Below are positions 42,385 to 49,196 of a stretch of 64,000 bases of DNA, piece by piece. A model generated the notes under the pieces. The model made no database searches and was not told where the DNA came from. It saw only the letters and a list, made by a program, of their open reading frames with translations. The stretch's first letter is position 1; every line of letters starts with the position of its first letter. The stretch lies in the NCBI GenBank assembly GCA_963842505.1, contig CAWJGZ010000002.1, forward strand, positions 868,001 to 932,000, written 5' to 3'. The position numbers and the translations under genes are program-made. This stretch comes from PALSA-129 sp963842505. Lineage in GTDB: Bacteria > Acidobacteriota > Terriglobia > Bryobacterales > Bryobacteraceae.

Positions 42385-43662
42385 CTATTCCTTCCCCTCG
42401 GTGACGACCGAACCGGGCACAGGCTCACATGGCCGGGTTCGAGTTTCTCCTTTGGGCACTGACCTCACGAAGCAGCCGAACTTGATCTGCTCTTCCAGCC
42501 GGCAGGACCAGACCAGTCGATCATTCCACACCGTGATATCGGGGCAGCCATCGCACATGCTCATGGACCCATCGCAGAGGATGTCCGCGGGCTGGATGAT
42601 GGTGACCGATTGAAGATGCAGCCGTCTGAACAGGTTGAGGGGATTCTTTGCGATGGAACGGAGATACTTTCTGGCGACCCCTCGCAGGCCCCGGTCAAAA
42701 GGTGCGAGGAGGAGCATAGCCTTCGCGTTCCTCTGAACACTGGGCTTTGTGTAGGCCAGGTATGTGCCCTTCCGGAGGTGGTTGATGGTCTGGGCCAGTT
42801 CCATGAACTTGGGGCCCACGTACCCGTAGATGGTCTTCTTGGTTCCGACGCGCCCCGTCAGCAGCCACTTGAAGGAGTCGGCTTTCTCGGTGCCGTTCAA
42901 GTAGGCGCTAGGTTCGAAATCCGGATATCTCGTGCGGATCGCCTCCACCACGTCGTTGGAGAGGATATCCAGCCGCTGGTTCTCCTGGGGAGTCGAATAG
43001 ACAATCGGGCTCATGTCGATCTTGTCGGCGCCCGCGTAATAGTCGAACTCCGACTCCAGGACGGCCGCCCGGATGGCGATGAAGACGATGACGTGCACGA
43101 TATCGATGTGCTCCTGTCCCCACGCCAGGATGTCCGGGACGTACTGCAACGTATCGGCATACACGGTTGAGTTGAAGGCGCACGAGAGCCCGCCCACTTC
43201 GGCGAGCATCTGGGCGAAGCTGAGCCGGAGCGCGTTCAGCTCGATCTCGGTTTTTCCCCGCCAGTGGGGGCGGTGCTGTTTGCTGTCGATGTGGAAGGTG
43301 AATCCCGCCGCACCGGCTCTCTTCAACTCGAGCAGTAATGCCTTATTCAGGGCCAAGCCGTTTGTGTTGATGATTGGTTTGAGACCGTCCTGGGCAACCA
43401 GGCGCACGATCTCGACGATGTCGGGATGGACGAGTGGATCTCCTCCGGCCAGAGAGACACCATCGGTCTTGCGGTATTTCTTGAAAGTCGCCAGGTCTCG
43501 TTTGATTTCGTCGAGCGGCTTGTGTCCCTTGGGGTGATTTTCGCGGTAGCACCCCTCACAGTACATGTTGCAGGCCTTCGTGACCTCGAGCCAGGAGATG
43601 GCATTGTCCGGCAGGTTCCATGGAAGCCGGTAGTACCTGTTGTGGTCGAGAAAAAGTGTCAT
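42385..43662 (-). CDS. Radical SAM protein with C-terminal cysteine-rich domain
   Basis: The protein is 425 residues. The radical SAM motif is C31-NMY-C35-EG-C38 (LEVTKACNMYCEGCYRENHPKGHKPL), followed by a glycine-rich GVSLAGGDPLVHPDIVEIV and PIINTNGLALN. Cysteines in ILCDGSMSMCDGCPD and WSCRLEEQIKFGCFV near the C-terminus could hold an auxiliary cluster or be structural. The frame resembles the MoaA/SPASM group, but there is no substrate-peptide gene adjacent. Convergent and divergent neighbours mean it is transcribed alone. Function unknown. Confidence 0.85.
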   Translation of the reverse strand: MTLFLDHNRYYRLPWNLPDNAISWLEVTKACNMYCEGCYRENHPKGHKPLDEIKRDLATFKKYRKTDGVSLAGGDPLVHPDIVEIVRLVAQDGLKPIINTNGLALNKALLLELKRAGAAGFTFHIDSKQHRPHWRGKTEIELNALRLSFAQMLAEVGGLSCAFNSTVYADTLQYVPDILAWGQEHIDIVHVIVFIAIRAAVLESEFDYYAGADKIDMSPIVYSTPQENQRLDILSNDVVEAIRTRYPDFEPSAYLNGTEKADSFKWLLTGRVGTKKTIYGYVGPKFMELAQTINHLRKGTYLAYTKPSVQRNAKAMLLLAPFDRGLRGVARKYLRSIAKNPLNLFRRLHLQSVTIIQPADILCDGSMSMCDGCPDITVWNDRLVWSCRLEEQIKFGCFVRSVPKGETRTRPCEPVPGSVVTEGKE

Positions 43663-43753
43663 GAGAATTCCTCGCCTGAGATCACTTTATCTCACCCACT
43701 TCACGCGCGGGGGCGAATCCAGCCGGGAGTAAGCCTGCTAGAATCGGAGATTC

Positions 43754-44342
43754 ATGTCATCCCGCAGAATGGCTTGCCTGCTACTGGGTTTGTGGCTGGG
43801 CGCCGGGGTTCTGATGACTTGGGTGGCCACCCAGGACCTTGGCTCGGCCGACCGACTGGCGGCCCACCCCGGTCTCCGCGGCAGCCGTGCAACTCAAGAG
43901 CCTGGGCGCCAACCAAACCCTGCCGCTGCTGCGTTACCTGGCCGCCGAACAGACCCGCAACAACCTGGAAACCTGGGGCACCTTGCAGCTTCTTGTGGGA
44001 TCTTTCTTTTTCTTCTTCCTGCTGTTCGGCACCAACCTGGGCAAGTTCTCCCTGGCGCTGGCTTTGCTGATGGCACTGATTGCGTTCGGCCAGCGGCTTT
44101 TTCTGATTCCGGAAATCCTCAGCCACGGGCGCGCGCTGGATTTTCTGGCGCAGGTCCCTCCTTTTCAGCGGACGCAGTTAGACGTGCTGCACTATGCCTA
44201 TAGTCTGGCGGAAGCGGTCAAGGGCGGGCTGGGATTGATTCTGGCGGGAACTCTGATCTGGCGGACGGGCGGGCGGTCACTCCACGCCGGGCAAGAGTTC
44301 CAAATGGTCGATAAAGCCGATCACCGCCATGTCAATCGGTGA
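43754..44342 (+). pseudogene. Membrane protein gene interrupted by a +1 frameshift
   Basis: ATG 43754 starts a signal/TM segment (RRMACLLLGLWLGAGVLMTWVATQDLGSADRLAA). Its frame then becomes unlike a protein, while a second frame from about 43865 continues convincingly (TPVSAAAVQLKSLGANQTLPLLRYLAAEQTRNNLETWGTLQLLVGSFFFFFLLFGTNLGKFSLALALLMALI...). Removing one C from the run at 43863-43869 joins the two into one protein of about 195 residues with four membrane helices. This is either a real inactivating insertion or a sequence error. The 3' end overlaps the convergent shell gene by 66 bp. Family not recognised. Confidence 0.7.
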
Positions 44343-44558
44343 TTGAGGACGGCCCACGGCGGTCATGGCGCTGAATCCTTCGGTGGCCACCAGCACGCGG
44401 TCGCCGACGCCGGCATCCACGGAATCGAGAGCCACCACCGGGTCGCCGCGATCGCTTCCATTCAGATTGAGCGGTTGCACCAGGAGCAACTTGCGGCCTT
44501 CGTGGCTGGGGTGCTTCTGAGTCGCCACGAGTTCGCCGACCACGCGGGCAATCAACAT
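44277..44558 (-). CDS. Microcompartment vertex protein (BMC-P, EutN/CcmL), third copy
   Basis: The protein is 93 residues: MLIARVVGELVATQKHPSHEGRKLLLVQPLNLNGSDRGDPVVALDSVDAGVGDRVLVATEGFSAM, ending AVIGFIDHLELLPGVE. The start LxARVVGxxVAT, AxDxVxAGxGDxVLV and terminal VxGxID strands are the pentamer fold that caps icosahedral shell vertices. The ATG shares a base with the upstream stop (TGATG). It is the last gene of the microcompartment operon. Confidence 0.92.
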   Translation of the reverse strand: MLIARVVGELVATQKHPSHEGRKLLLVQPLNLNGSDRGDPVVALDSVDAGVGDRVLVATEGFSAMTAVGRPQSPIDMAVIGFIDHLELLPGVE

Positions 44559-44902
44559 CAGCGGCCTTTCCTTGCGGCGCCGGCGCGGCCCGGGCGTCGA
44601 GGCGCGGCGGGCGCTGCTGGGACGGAGGCGGCAGGCTTGGCCAAGTGAATGGAATCGACAATGCCCACTACGGTGGTGTCGGCAACCACTTCGGAGGGTA
44701 GAAACGGGAAGCTGGCTTCCCTGCCGCGCACCCAGTAGATGGTTTCGCCGGCGCCGGCGCCGGTCGCGTCGAGGCAGACGATGGGCTTGCCGTTGTCGCG
44801 GCAATCGGGAGTCATGGGCTGGATCATGAGCAGGCGCTGACCGACGAGGCTTGGGTCCTTGACGGTCGACCACACGCAACCCACCACGCGGCCCAGGTAC
44901 AT
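44558..44902 (-). CDS. Microcompartment vertex protein (BMC-P), second copy
   Basis: The protein is 114 residues with the BMC-P core MYLGRVVGCVWSTVKDPSLVGQRLLMIQPMTPDCRDNGKPIVCLDATGAGAGETIYWVRGREAS. A longer tail rich in Ala, Pro and Arg follows (AAPAAPRRPGRAGAARKGR), which the sister copies lack. The tail may point to the lumen or cytoplasm and act as an adaptor. It starts 3 bp after the preceding copy. Confidence 0.92.
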   Translation of the reverse strand: MYLGRVVGCVWSTVKDPSLVGQRLLMIQPMTPDCRDNGKPIVCLDATGAGAGETIYWVRGREASFPFLPSEVVADTTVVGIVDSIHLAKPAASVPAAPAAPRRPGRAGAARKGR

Positions 44903-44905
44903 GGT

Positions 44906-45172
44906 TTAATCCATGCTGACTTCGTCGACGATGCCGACGATCGCGCTATCCACGGGTTTGTCTTTGCAACCTTCCGCCATGCGGGCAGAACTGCCGGCGA
45001 CGACAATCACGCGTTCGCCCGCCCCGGCGCCCACCGTGTCCACGGACACCACGTAGCCGGCTTCATCCTTGCCGTCCGGAGCGACCGGTTTGACGACAAG
45101 GATTTTCTTGCCTTCCAGGCGCGGGTCCTTGCGCGTCGCGACCACGGTGCCCACCACGCGGGCCAGAATCAT
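44906..45172 (-). CDS. Microcompartment vertex protein (BMC-P), first copy
   Basis: The protein is 88 residues: MILARVVGTVVATRKDPRLEGKKILVVKPVAPDGKDEAGYVVSVDTVGAGAGERVIVVAGSSARM, ending AIVGIVDEVSMD. This is a standard EutN/CcmL-length pentamer subunit. It lies 11 bp after the hexamer gene. Confidence 0.93.
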   Translation of the reverse strand: MILARVVGTVVATRKDPRLEGKKILVVKPVAPDGKDEAGYVVSVDTVGAGAGERVIVVAGSSARMAEGCKDKPVDSAIVGIVDEVSMD

Positions 45173-45183
45173 GGCGGTACCGG

Positions 45184-45477
45184 TTACTTCCCGGCGCTCT
45201 GCGCCTTGCCGATGGGCAGGATGTCTTCGAGGCTCTGGTGCGGCCGCGGAATCACGTGCACGGCAATCAGTTCGCCCACGCGGCGGGCCGCGGCGGCGCC
45301 GGCATCGGTAGCGGCGCGAACCGCCGCCACATCGCCGCGCACCATGGCCGTCACATAGCCGGATCCAATTTTCTCCCAGCCCACCAGGTTGACCTTGGCG
45401 GCTTTCACCATCGCGTCGGAGGCCTCGATCATGGCCACCAGCCCGCGTGTTTCGATCATTCCTAACGCTTCACCCAT
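45184..45477 (-). CDS. Microcompartment hexameric shell protein (BMC-H)
   Basis: The protein is 97 residues and belongs to the PduA/EutM/CcmK family: GMIETRGLVAMIEASDAMVKAAKVNLVGWEKIGSGYVTAMVRGDVAAVRAATDAGAAAA. The EKIGSG loop lines the central pore in PduA-type hexamers and governs which metabolites pass. It is the only hexamer gene in the locus and sits between the aldolase and the vertex genes. Confidence 0.95.
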   Translation of the reverse strand: MGEALGMIETRGLVAMIEASDAMVKAAKVNLVGWEKIGSGYVTAMVRGDVAAVRAATDAGAAAARRVGELIAVHVIPRPHQSLEDILPIGKAQSAGK

Positions 45478-45498
45478 CTCTGGTCTCCCAAGTCTTGT

Positions 45499-46275
45499 TT
45501 ATGCCACACCGCGCGCTTTGAGGGCTTCATCCACCAAGCCGATCAGCTCCGAGCGCGTCACGTAAAACCGATCTTCTCCGCCCGACTCCTCGGCGGCCAC
45601 CGGACAGCCCGGTTCACCGGCCGACTTCGCCTTCACGCCGTAGCGTGCGCGTGAATCCAACAATTTGTCCACTTCGGACCGCGGCAGCACCTGCGGCCCA
45701 CCGAGCAGTTCCGCGACCAGTTGGATGCGCGCGAAATGCTCCATGGTCTCCATGCGGAAATAGGCCTTGTACACGTCCTCGCCGTAGCAGACGGCGCCGT
45801 GGTTGGCCATCATCACCGCGTCATATTTGGGGATGAGCGGCAGCATGGGCTCGGTGAGCGCGGCCGTTCCAGGCAGTCCGTAGGCGGCCAGCGGCACACA
45901 GCCGAGGCTAATCACCACTTCCGGCAGCAGCGCCAGGTTGAGCGACTTGCCGGCGGTGGCGAAGCCCGTGGCCACCGGCGGATGCGCGTGCAAGACGGCT
46001 TTGATATCGGGACGCATTTCGTACACCGTGAGGTGCATGGCGATTTCGCTGGTGCGTTCGGCGCGGCCGGAAATCTTATTGCCCTTCATGTCCACGATGA
46101 TCAGATCGTCGACTTGCATCATCCCCTTGGAGACACCCGTGGGGGTGGCCAGAACCCGTTCGGCGTCCAGCCGGATGGTGATATTGCCGTCATTGGCGGC
46201 CACCCAGCCCTTTTGGAACACCAGTTGGCCGATCCGAATGATATCTTCGCGATGCTCGCGCTCGGTCTTCACCAT
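45499..46275 (-). CDS. Class II (zinc) aldolase with encapsulation tail
   Basis: The protein is 258 residues from ATG 46275, related to L-fuculose-phosphate aldolase. It has NDGNITIRL (29-35), the phosphate-site TPTGVSKG, the catalytic Glu E77 in RTSEIAMH, and zinc ligands H97 and H99 (LHAHPP) and H159 (ANHGAV). A linker of about 25 residues leads to a terminal amphipathic helix (FYVTRSELIGLVDEALKARGVA), typical of peptides that load enzymes into microcompartments. It heads the shell operon. By family knowledge the products would be lactaldehyde and dihydroxyacetone phosphate from deoxy sugars. No aldehyde dehydrogenase lies alongside. Confidence 0.9.
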   Translation of the reverse strand: MVKTEREHREDIIRIGQLVFQKGWVAANDGNITIRLDAERVLATPTGVSKGMMQVDDLIIVDMKGNKISGRAERTSEIAMHLTVYEMRPDIKAVLHAHPPVATGFATAGKSLNLALLPEVVISLGCVPLAAYGLPGTAALTEPMLPLIPKYDAVMMANHGAVCYGEDVYKAYFRMETMEHFARIQLVAELLGGPQVLPRSEVDKLLDSRARYGVKAKSAGEPGCPVAAEESGGEDRFYVTRSELIGLVDEALKARGVA

Positions 46276-46398
46276 GTGCGGAAGCTTCGATTGTAGCAAA
46301 TGGAGATTGCACCCATTTCGGGTATCATCGGCGGCCAAGCGCAGTATGGCGGCATCCGGCTGGAGTTCCGGGCTGGAAACAGCGAGGTTGTATGATAA

Positions 46399-47253
46399 AT
46401 GCAGATGGATCCACGCCGCATGTGCCCGCACTGCCGGGCATTCATTACCATTGACGACCGCATTTGCCCGTACTGCAACGAAACAGTAGGACCGCGCGCG
46501 GCCGATATCCGCCACGCCGGCTCGGTGATCGGCGGTTTTGTTCCGCGGGCGCGATTCAACACGATGATGATCCTGTTGATCAACGCGGGGCTCTACGTGG
46601 CCACGGTAATCTTTGCCATGAAGGCCGGCCGCGGCAACGGGATGGACCTGGACGGCCAAACGCTCTACGATTTCGGCGCCAAAGTGGGGTTGGGCTACAT
46701 TCTGGGTGCGAGCGAGGTCCAGGGCCAGTGGTGGCGCCTGGTGACGGCCGGGTTTCTGCACGGAGGACTGTTCCATATCCTGATGAATTCCTGGGTGCTG
46801 TTCGATCTGGGCGCGCAGGTGGAAGAGATCTATGGCGCCAGCCGCATGTGGGTGATCTACTTTATCGGCAGTTGCTCGGGCTTTCTGCTCAGCGCCTGGT
46901 GGAACCCGGCGCCGTCGATCGGCGCGTCGGCCGGACTCTGCGGGTTGATCGGGGCGATGATCGCGCTGGGCGTCCGGCACAACAATCCGATGGGCCAGGC
47001 GATCCGCGGCATGTACATTCGCTGGGCGGTCTACATTCTGTTGATGGGGCTGCTGCCGTTTTTCAATATCGATAACGCCGCCCATCTGGGCGGGCTGGTG
47101 GCGGGCTTTTGCGTTGGCTATATCGCCGAGACGCCCGGCCGGCAGGGCTCCGCCGGCGAAGGGCTATGGCGGGCGGCCAGTTGGTTCTGTATCATACTAA
47201 CCATAGTTAGCTTCCTAAAGTGGTGGTTGTGGTTCAGTCACGGAACGGACTAA
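46399..47253 (+). CDS. Rhomboid intramembrane serine protease with N-terminal zinc ribbon
   Basis: The protein is 284 residues. Two CxxC pairs (C9-PH-C12 and C23-PY-C26) form a cytoplasmic zinc ribbon. The membrane domain has the loop/helix block VQGQWWRLVTAGFLHGGLFHILMNSWVLF, the nucleophile S177 in IGASAGLCG, and the catalytic His H229 in NAAHLGG. It should cleave membrane-anchored substrates inside the bilayer. Its start lies in the upstream region of the divergent microcompartment operon; ATG 46405 is an alternative. Confidence 0.93.
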   Translation: MQMDPRRMCPHCRAFITIDDRICPYCNETVGPRAADIRHAGSVIGGFVPRARFNTMMILLINAGLYVATVIFAMKAGRGNGMDLDGQTLYDFGAKVGLGYILGASEVQGQWWRLVTAGFLHGGLFHILMNSWVLFDLGAQVEEIYGASRMWVIYFIGSCSGFLLSAWWNPAPSIGASAGLCGLIGAMIALGVRHNNPMGQAIRGMYIRWAVYILLMGLLPFFNIDNAAHLGGLVAGFCVGYIAETPGRQGSAGEGLWRAASWFCIILTIVSFLKWWLWFSHGTD

Positions 47254-47263
47254 CATAAGCGGC

Positions 47264-47521
47264 ATGAAGATGCGCACTTTGGCGTTGGCTTTAGCGCTGG
47301 CGTTGGCCGGGTTGCCCGGTGTGGCCCAGGCTGCGACGCCCAAGCATCCGAAAACGCCCAAAGCCGCCAAATTCAAGAGCACCAAGATCAATACCAGGAG
47401 CCAAAGCAAGTTTAAGGCGTCCCACAACATCCCCAAGCGCCAGACGGTGAAAGCTCCCCCGAAGCACGCCGCCCCGAAGGCCGCGGTTCACAAATTCGCC
47501 AAACCCAAGACGCAGTCCTGA
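47264..47521 (+). CDS. Small lysine-rich secreted protein
   Basis: The protein is 85 residues. A signal peptide (MKMRTLALALALALAGLPGVAQA) is followed by a strongly basic Lys/Pro/Ala chain (TPKHPKTPKAAKFKSTKINTRSQSK...). No fold or family is recognised. It could bind anionic polymers or nucleic acid outside the inner membrane, but that is only charge-based inference. It begins 10 bp after the rhomboid gene and ends 2 bp before the next gene. Confidence 0.65.
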   Translation: MKMRTLALALALALAGLPGVAQAATPKHPKTPKAAKFKSTKINTRSQSKFKASHNIPKRQTVKAPPKHAAPKAAVHKFAKPKTQS

Positions 47522-47523
47522 CG

Positions 47524-48231
47524 ATGTCGTGCCGTTTGACCCTGGCTGCCTGTTCCGTCTTCCTGTTGACGGCTGCCGCCGCAAACTCATCCCGCGCACC
47601 CATCCTGGTGGAACTCTTCACTTCGGAAGGCTGCTCCAGTTGTCCGCCCGCCGACCGGCTCTTGCAGCGGCTGGATTCGGAAGCCATCGTGCTGAGCGAG
47701 CACGTCGACTACTGGAATCATCAAGGCTGGAAGGACCGCTTTTCCTCACACGCGTTCACGGTTCGGCAGGAAGCGTACGCACGACAGTTTGGCCTCGACA
47801 GCACCTACACGCCTGAAATGGTGATCGATGGCGCGGCTGAATTCAACGGCAGCGATTCCGCCCGCGCCGCACAAGAAATCGCGAAGGCCGCGCGGCGGCC
47901 GAAAGCCGAGGTGCGTCTCACACGCACCCCGGCCGGCGGGCTGCTGATCGCCGTGGACGGCGCGCCGGCTTCCGGCGAGGTGATGCTGGCGCTGGCCGAC
48001 CCCGCCGCGCAATCGCAAGTTGGCGGCGGAGAAAACAAAGGCCACCGCCTGACGCACGTGGCGGTCTTGCGCAGCCTGCGCAAGATCGGCTCAGTGAAGC
48101 GCGGCATGACGTTTCGCACAGAGATCACGCTGCCGCCCGAAGCCGCAGCGCAAAGGATCGTGGTCTTCGTTCAGGAAGACGGGCAAGCGCGAGTGTCCGG
48201 CGCAGCAATGCTAGCGCCGGCCGGGTTGTAA
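47524..48231 (+). CDS. DUF1223 exported thioredoxin-fold protein
   Basis: The protein is 235 residues with a signal peptide (LTLAACSVFLLTAAAANSS). The DUF1223 hallmark PILVELFTSEGCSSCPPADRLLQRL carries a CxxC in a thioredoxin-like fold. It continues LSEHVDYWNHQGWKDRFSSHAFTVRQEAYARQFGLDSTYTPEMVIDGAAEFNGSD. Function is unknown; a periplasmic redox role is plausible. It forms a probable operon with the small basic protein. Confidence 0.88.
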   Translation: MSCRLTLAACSVFLLTAAAANSSRAPILVELFTSEGCSSCPPADRLLQRLDSEAIVLSEHVDYWNHQGWKDRFSSHAFTVRQEAYARQFGLDSTYTPEMVIDGAAEFNGSDSARAAQEIAKAARRPKAEVRLTRTPAGGLLIAVDGAPASGEVMLALADPAAQSQVGGGENKGHRLTHVAVLRSLRKIGSVKRGMTFRTEITLPPEAAAQRIVVFVQEDGQARVSGAAMLAPAGL

Positions 48232-48272
48232 TGAAGGAGGCTGCGGGAAAGGGCCAGAACAAGGCTAAGAAT

Positions 48273-48374
48273 TTCACCGCAGAGGCGCCGAGGCGCAGAG
48301 AAAAGCCAAGATAGGAAGCGAGTAAGTCATTTTTACCTTCGCCGTTCTCCGCGCCTCGGCGCCTCCGCGGTGAA
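48273..48374. repeat. Large intergenic inverted repeat
   Basis: Two 28-bp arms (48273-48300 and 48347-48374) are complementary at 26 positions, beginning TTCACCGCAGAGGCGCCGAG and ending CGGCGCCTCCGCGGTGAA, with 46 bp between. It lies between two convergent genes and could act as a bidirectional terminator, or be a mobile palindromic element of the kind scattered in large soil-bacterial genomes. Confidence 0.8.
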
Positions 48375-48388
48375 GTCTTTGTTTCTTC

Positions 48389-49078
48389 TTACAAGCCTCC
48401 ACCATAAACCGGAATCGCGGCGCCGGTAATTTCGGCAGCGGCGTCGGACGCCAGATAGAAGACCAGCGCGGCCAGCTTTTCCGGCGATACCCACTTGGAA
48501 TGATTGCCGGCCGGGTCGGACTCGCGGTTGGCCGCGGTGTCGATGGTGCCGGGCAGGATCACATTGGCGGTGATGCCGGAGCCCTTGTTTTCGAGCGCGG
48601 CGGTCTTGACGAGAGAGACCAGCGCGGCTTTGGATGCCGCATAGGCGGCGATGTTGGCCGCCGGCTCCACTCCGGCGCGGCTGCCGATGGCGATGATGCG
48701 GCCGCGCTTCCGGCTGCGCATGGATGGGATGACGGCGCGCAAAATGTGGAACGCCGCGCGCACGTTCAGATCCATCATGCCATCCCAAGTGGCGTCGCCG
48801 GTTTCGTGGATGGGGCTGCCACCGGCGAAACCACCGGCGACGTGCACCAGGACGTCAATTTTGCCGAACCGGGCGATGATGGCGGCGGCCAGTTGGTTGG
48901 CGTCTTCGGGCCTGGTGAGGTCGGCCGGCATGGGGGTGAAATTGGGTTGGGCAAAATCGGCGGCGTCGATCTGGCGCGAGGTGCCGATCACCTGGGAGCC
49001 CGTTTGCAGAAATGCCCGCGTGACGTGCGCGCCAAGGCCGCCTTTGGCGCCGGTAATAAGAACCACTTGATCAGCCAT
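48389..49078 (-). CDS. Short-chain dehydrogenase/reductase
   Basis: The protein is 229 residues from ATG 49078 (MADQVVLITGAKGGLGAHV). The cofactor loop is TGAKGGLG (9-16), the NAG-like motif is HVAGG, and the catalytic set is S133 (IAIGSRAG), Y146 and K150 (AAYAASKAAL). The C-terminal IPVYGGGL is usual for the family. The substrate cannot be told. It is a single-gene transcript bounded by the inverted repeat. Confidence 0.92.
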   Translation of the reverse strand: MADQVVLITGAKGGLGAHVTRAFLQTGSQVIGTSRQIDAADFAQPNFTPMPADLTRPEDANQLAAAIIARFGKIDVLVHVAGGFAGGSPIHETGDATWDGMMDLNVRAAFHILRAVIPSMRSRKRGRIIAIGSRAGVEPAANIAAYAASKAALVSLVKTAALENKGSGITANVILPGTIDTAANRESDPAGNHSKWVSPEKLAALVFYLASDAAAEITGAAIPVYGGGL

Positions 49079-49196
49079 GCGTGTCCCATTATAGGACCGG
49101 CCGTCCCACGAACGGTCACCGGGAATTTCCCGCCCCGGATCAACTGTTTCGGTTGCAACGCGCGTGACCGGCAGGCGGCGTGCGATACTGCACGGG

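Noticed and set aside
44277..44879. A single 200-residue protein spanning two vertex genes
   Set aside because: The first half of that frame is out of frame with BMC-P copy 2. The true start is the ATG at 44558 in a TGATG overlap.
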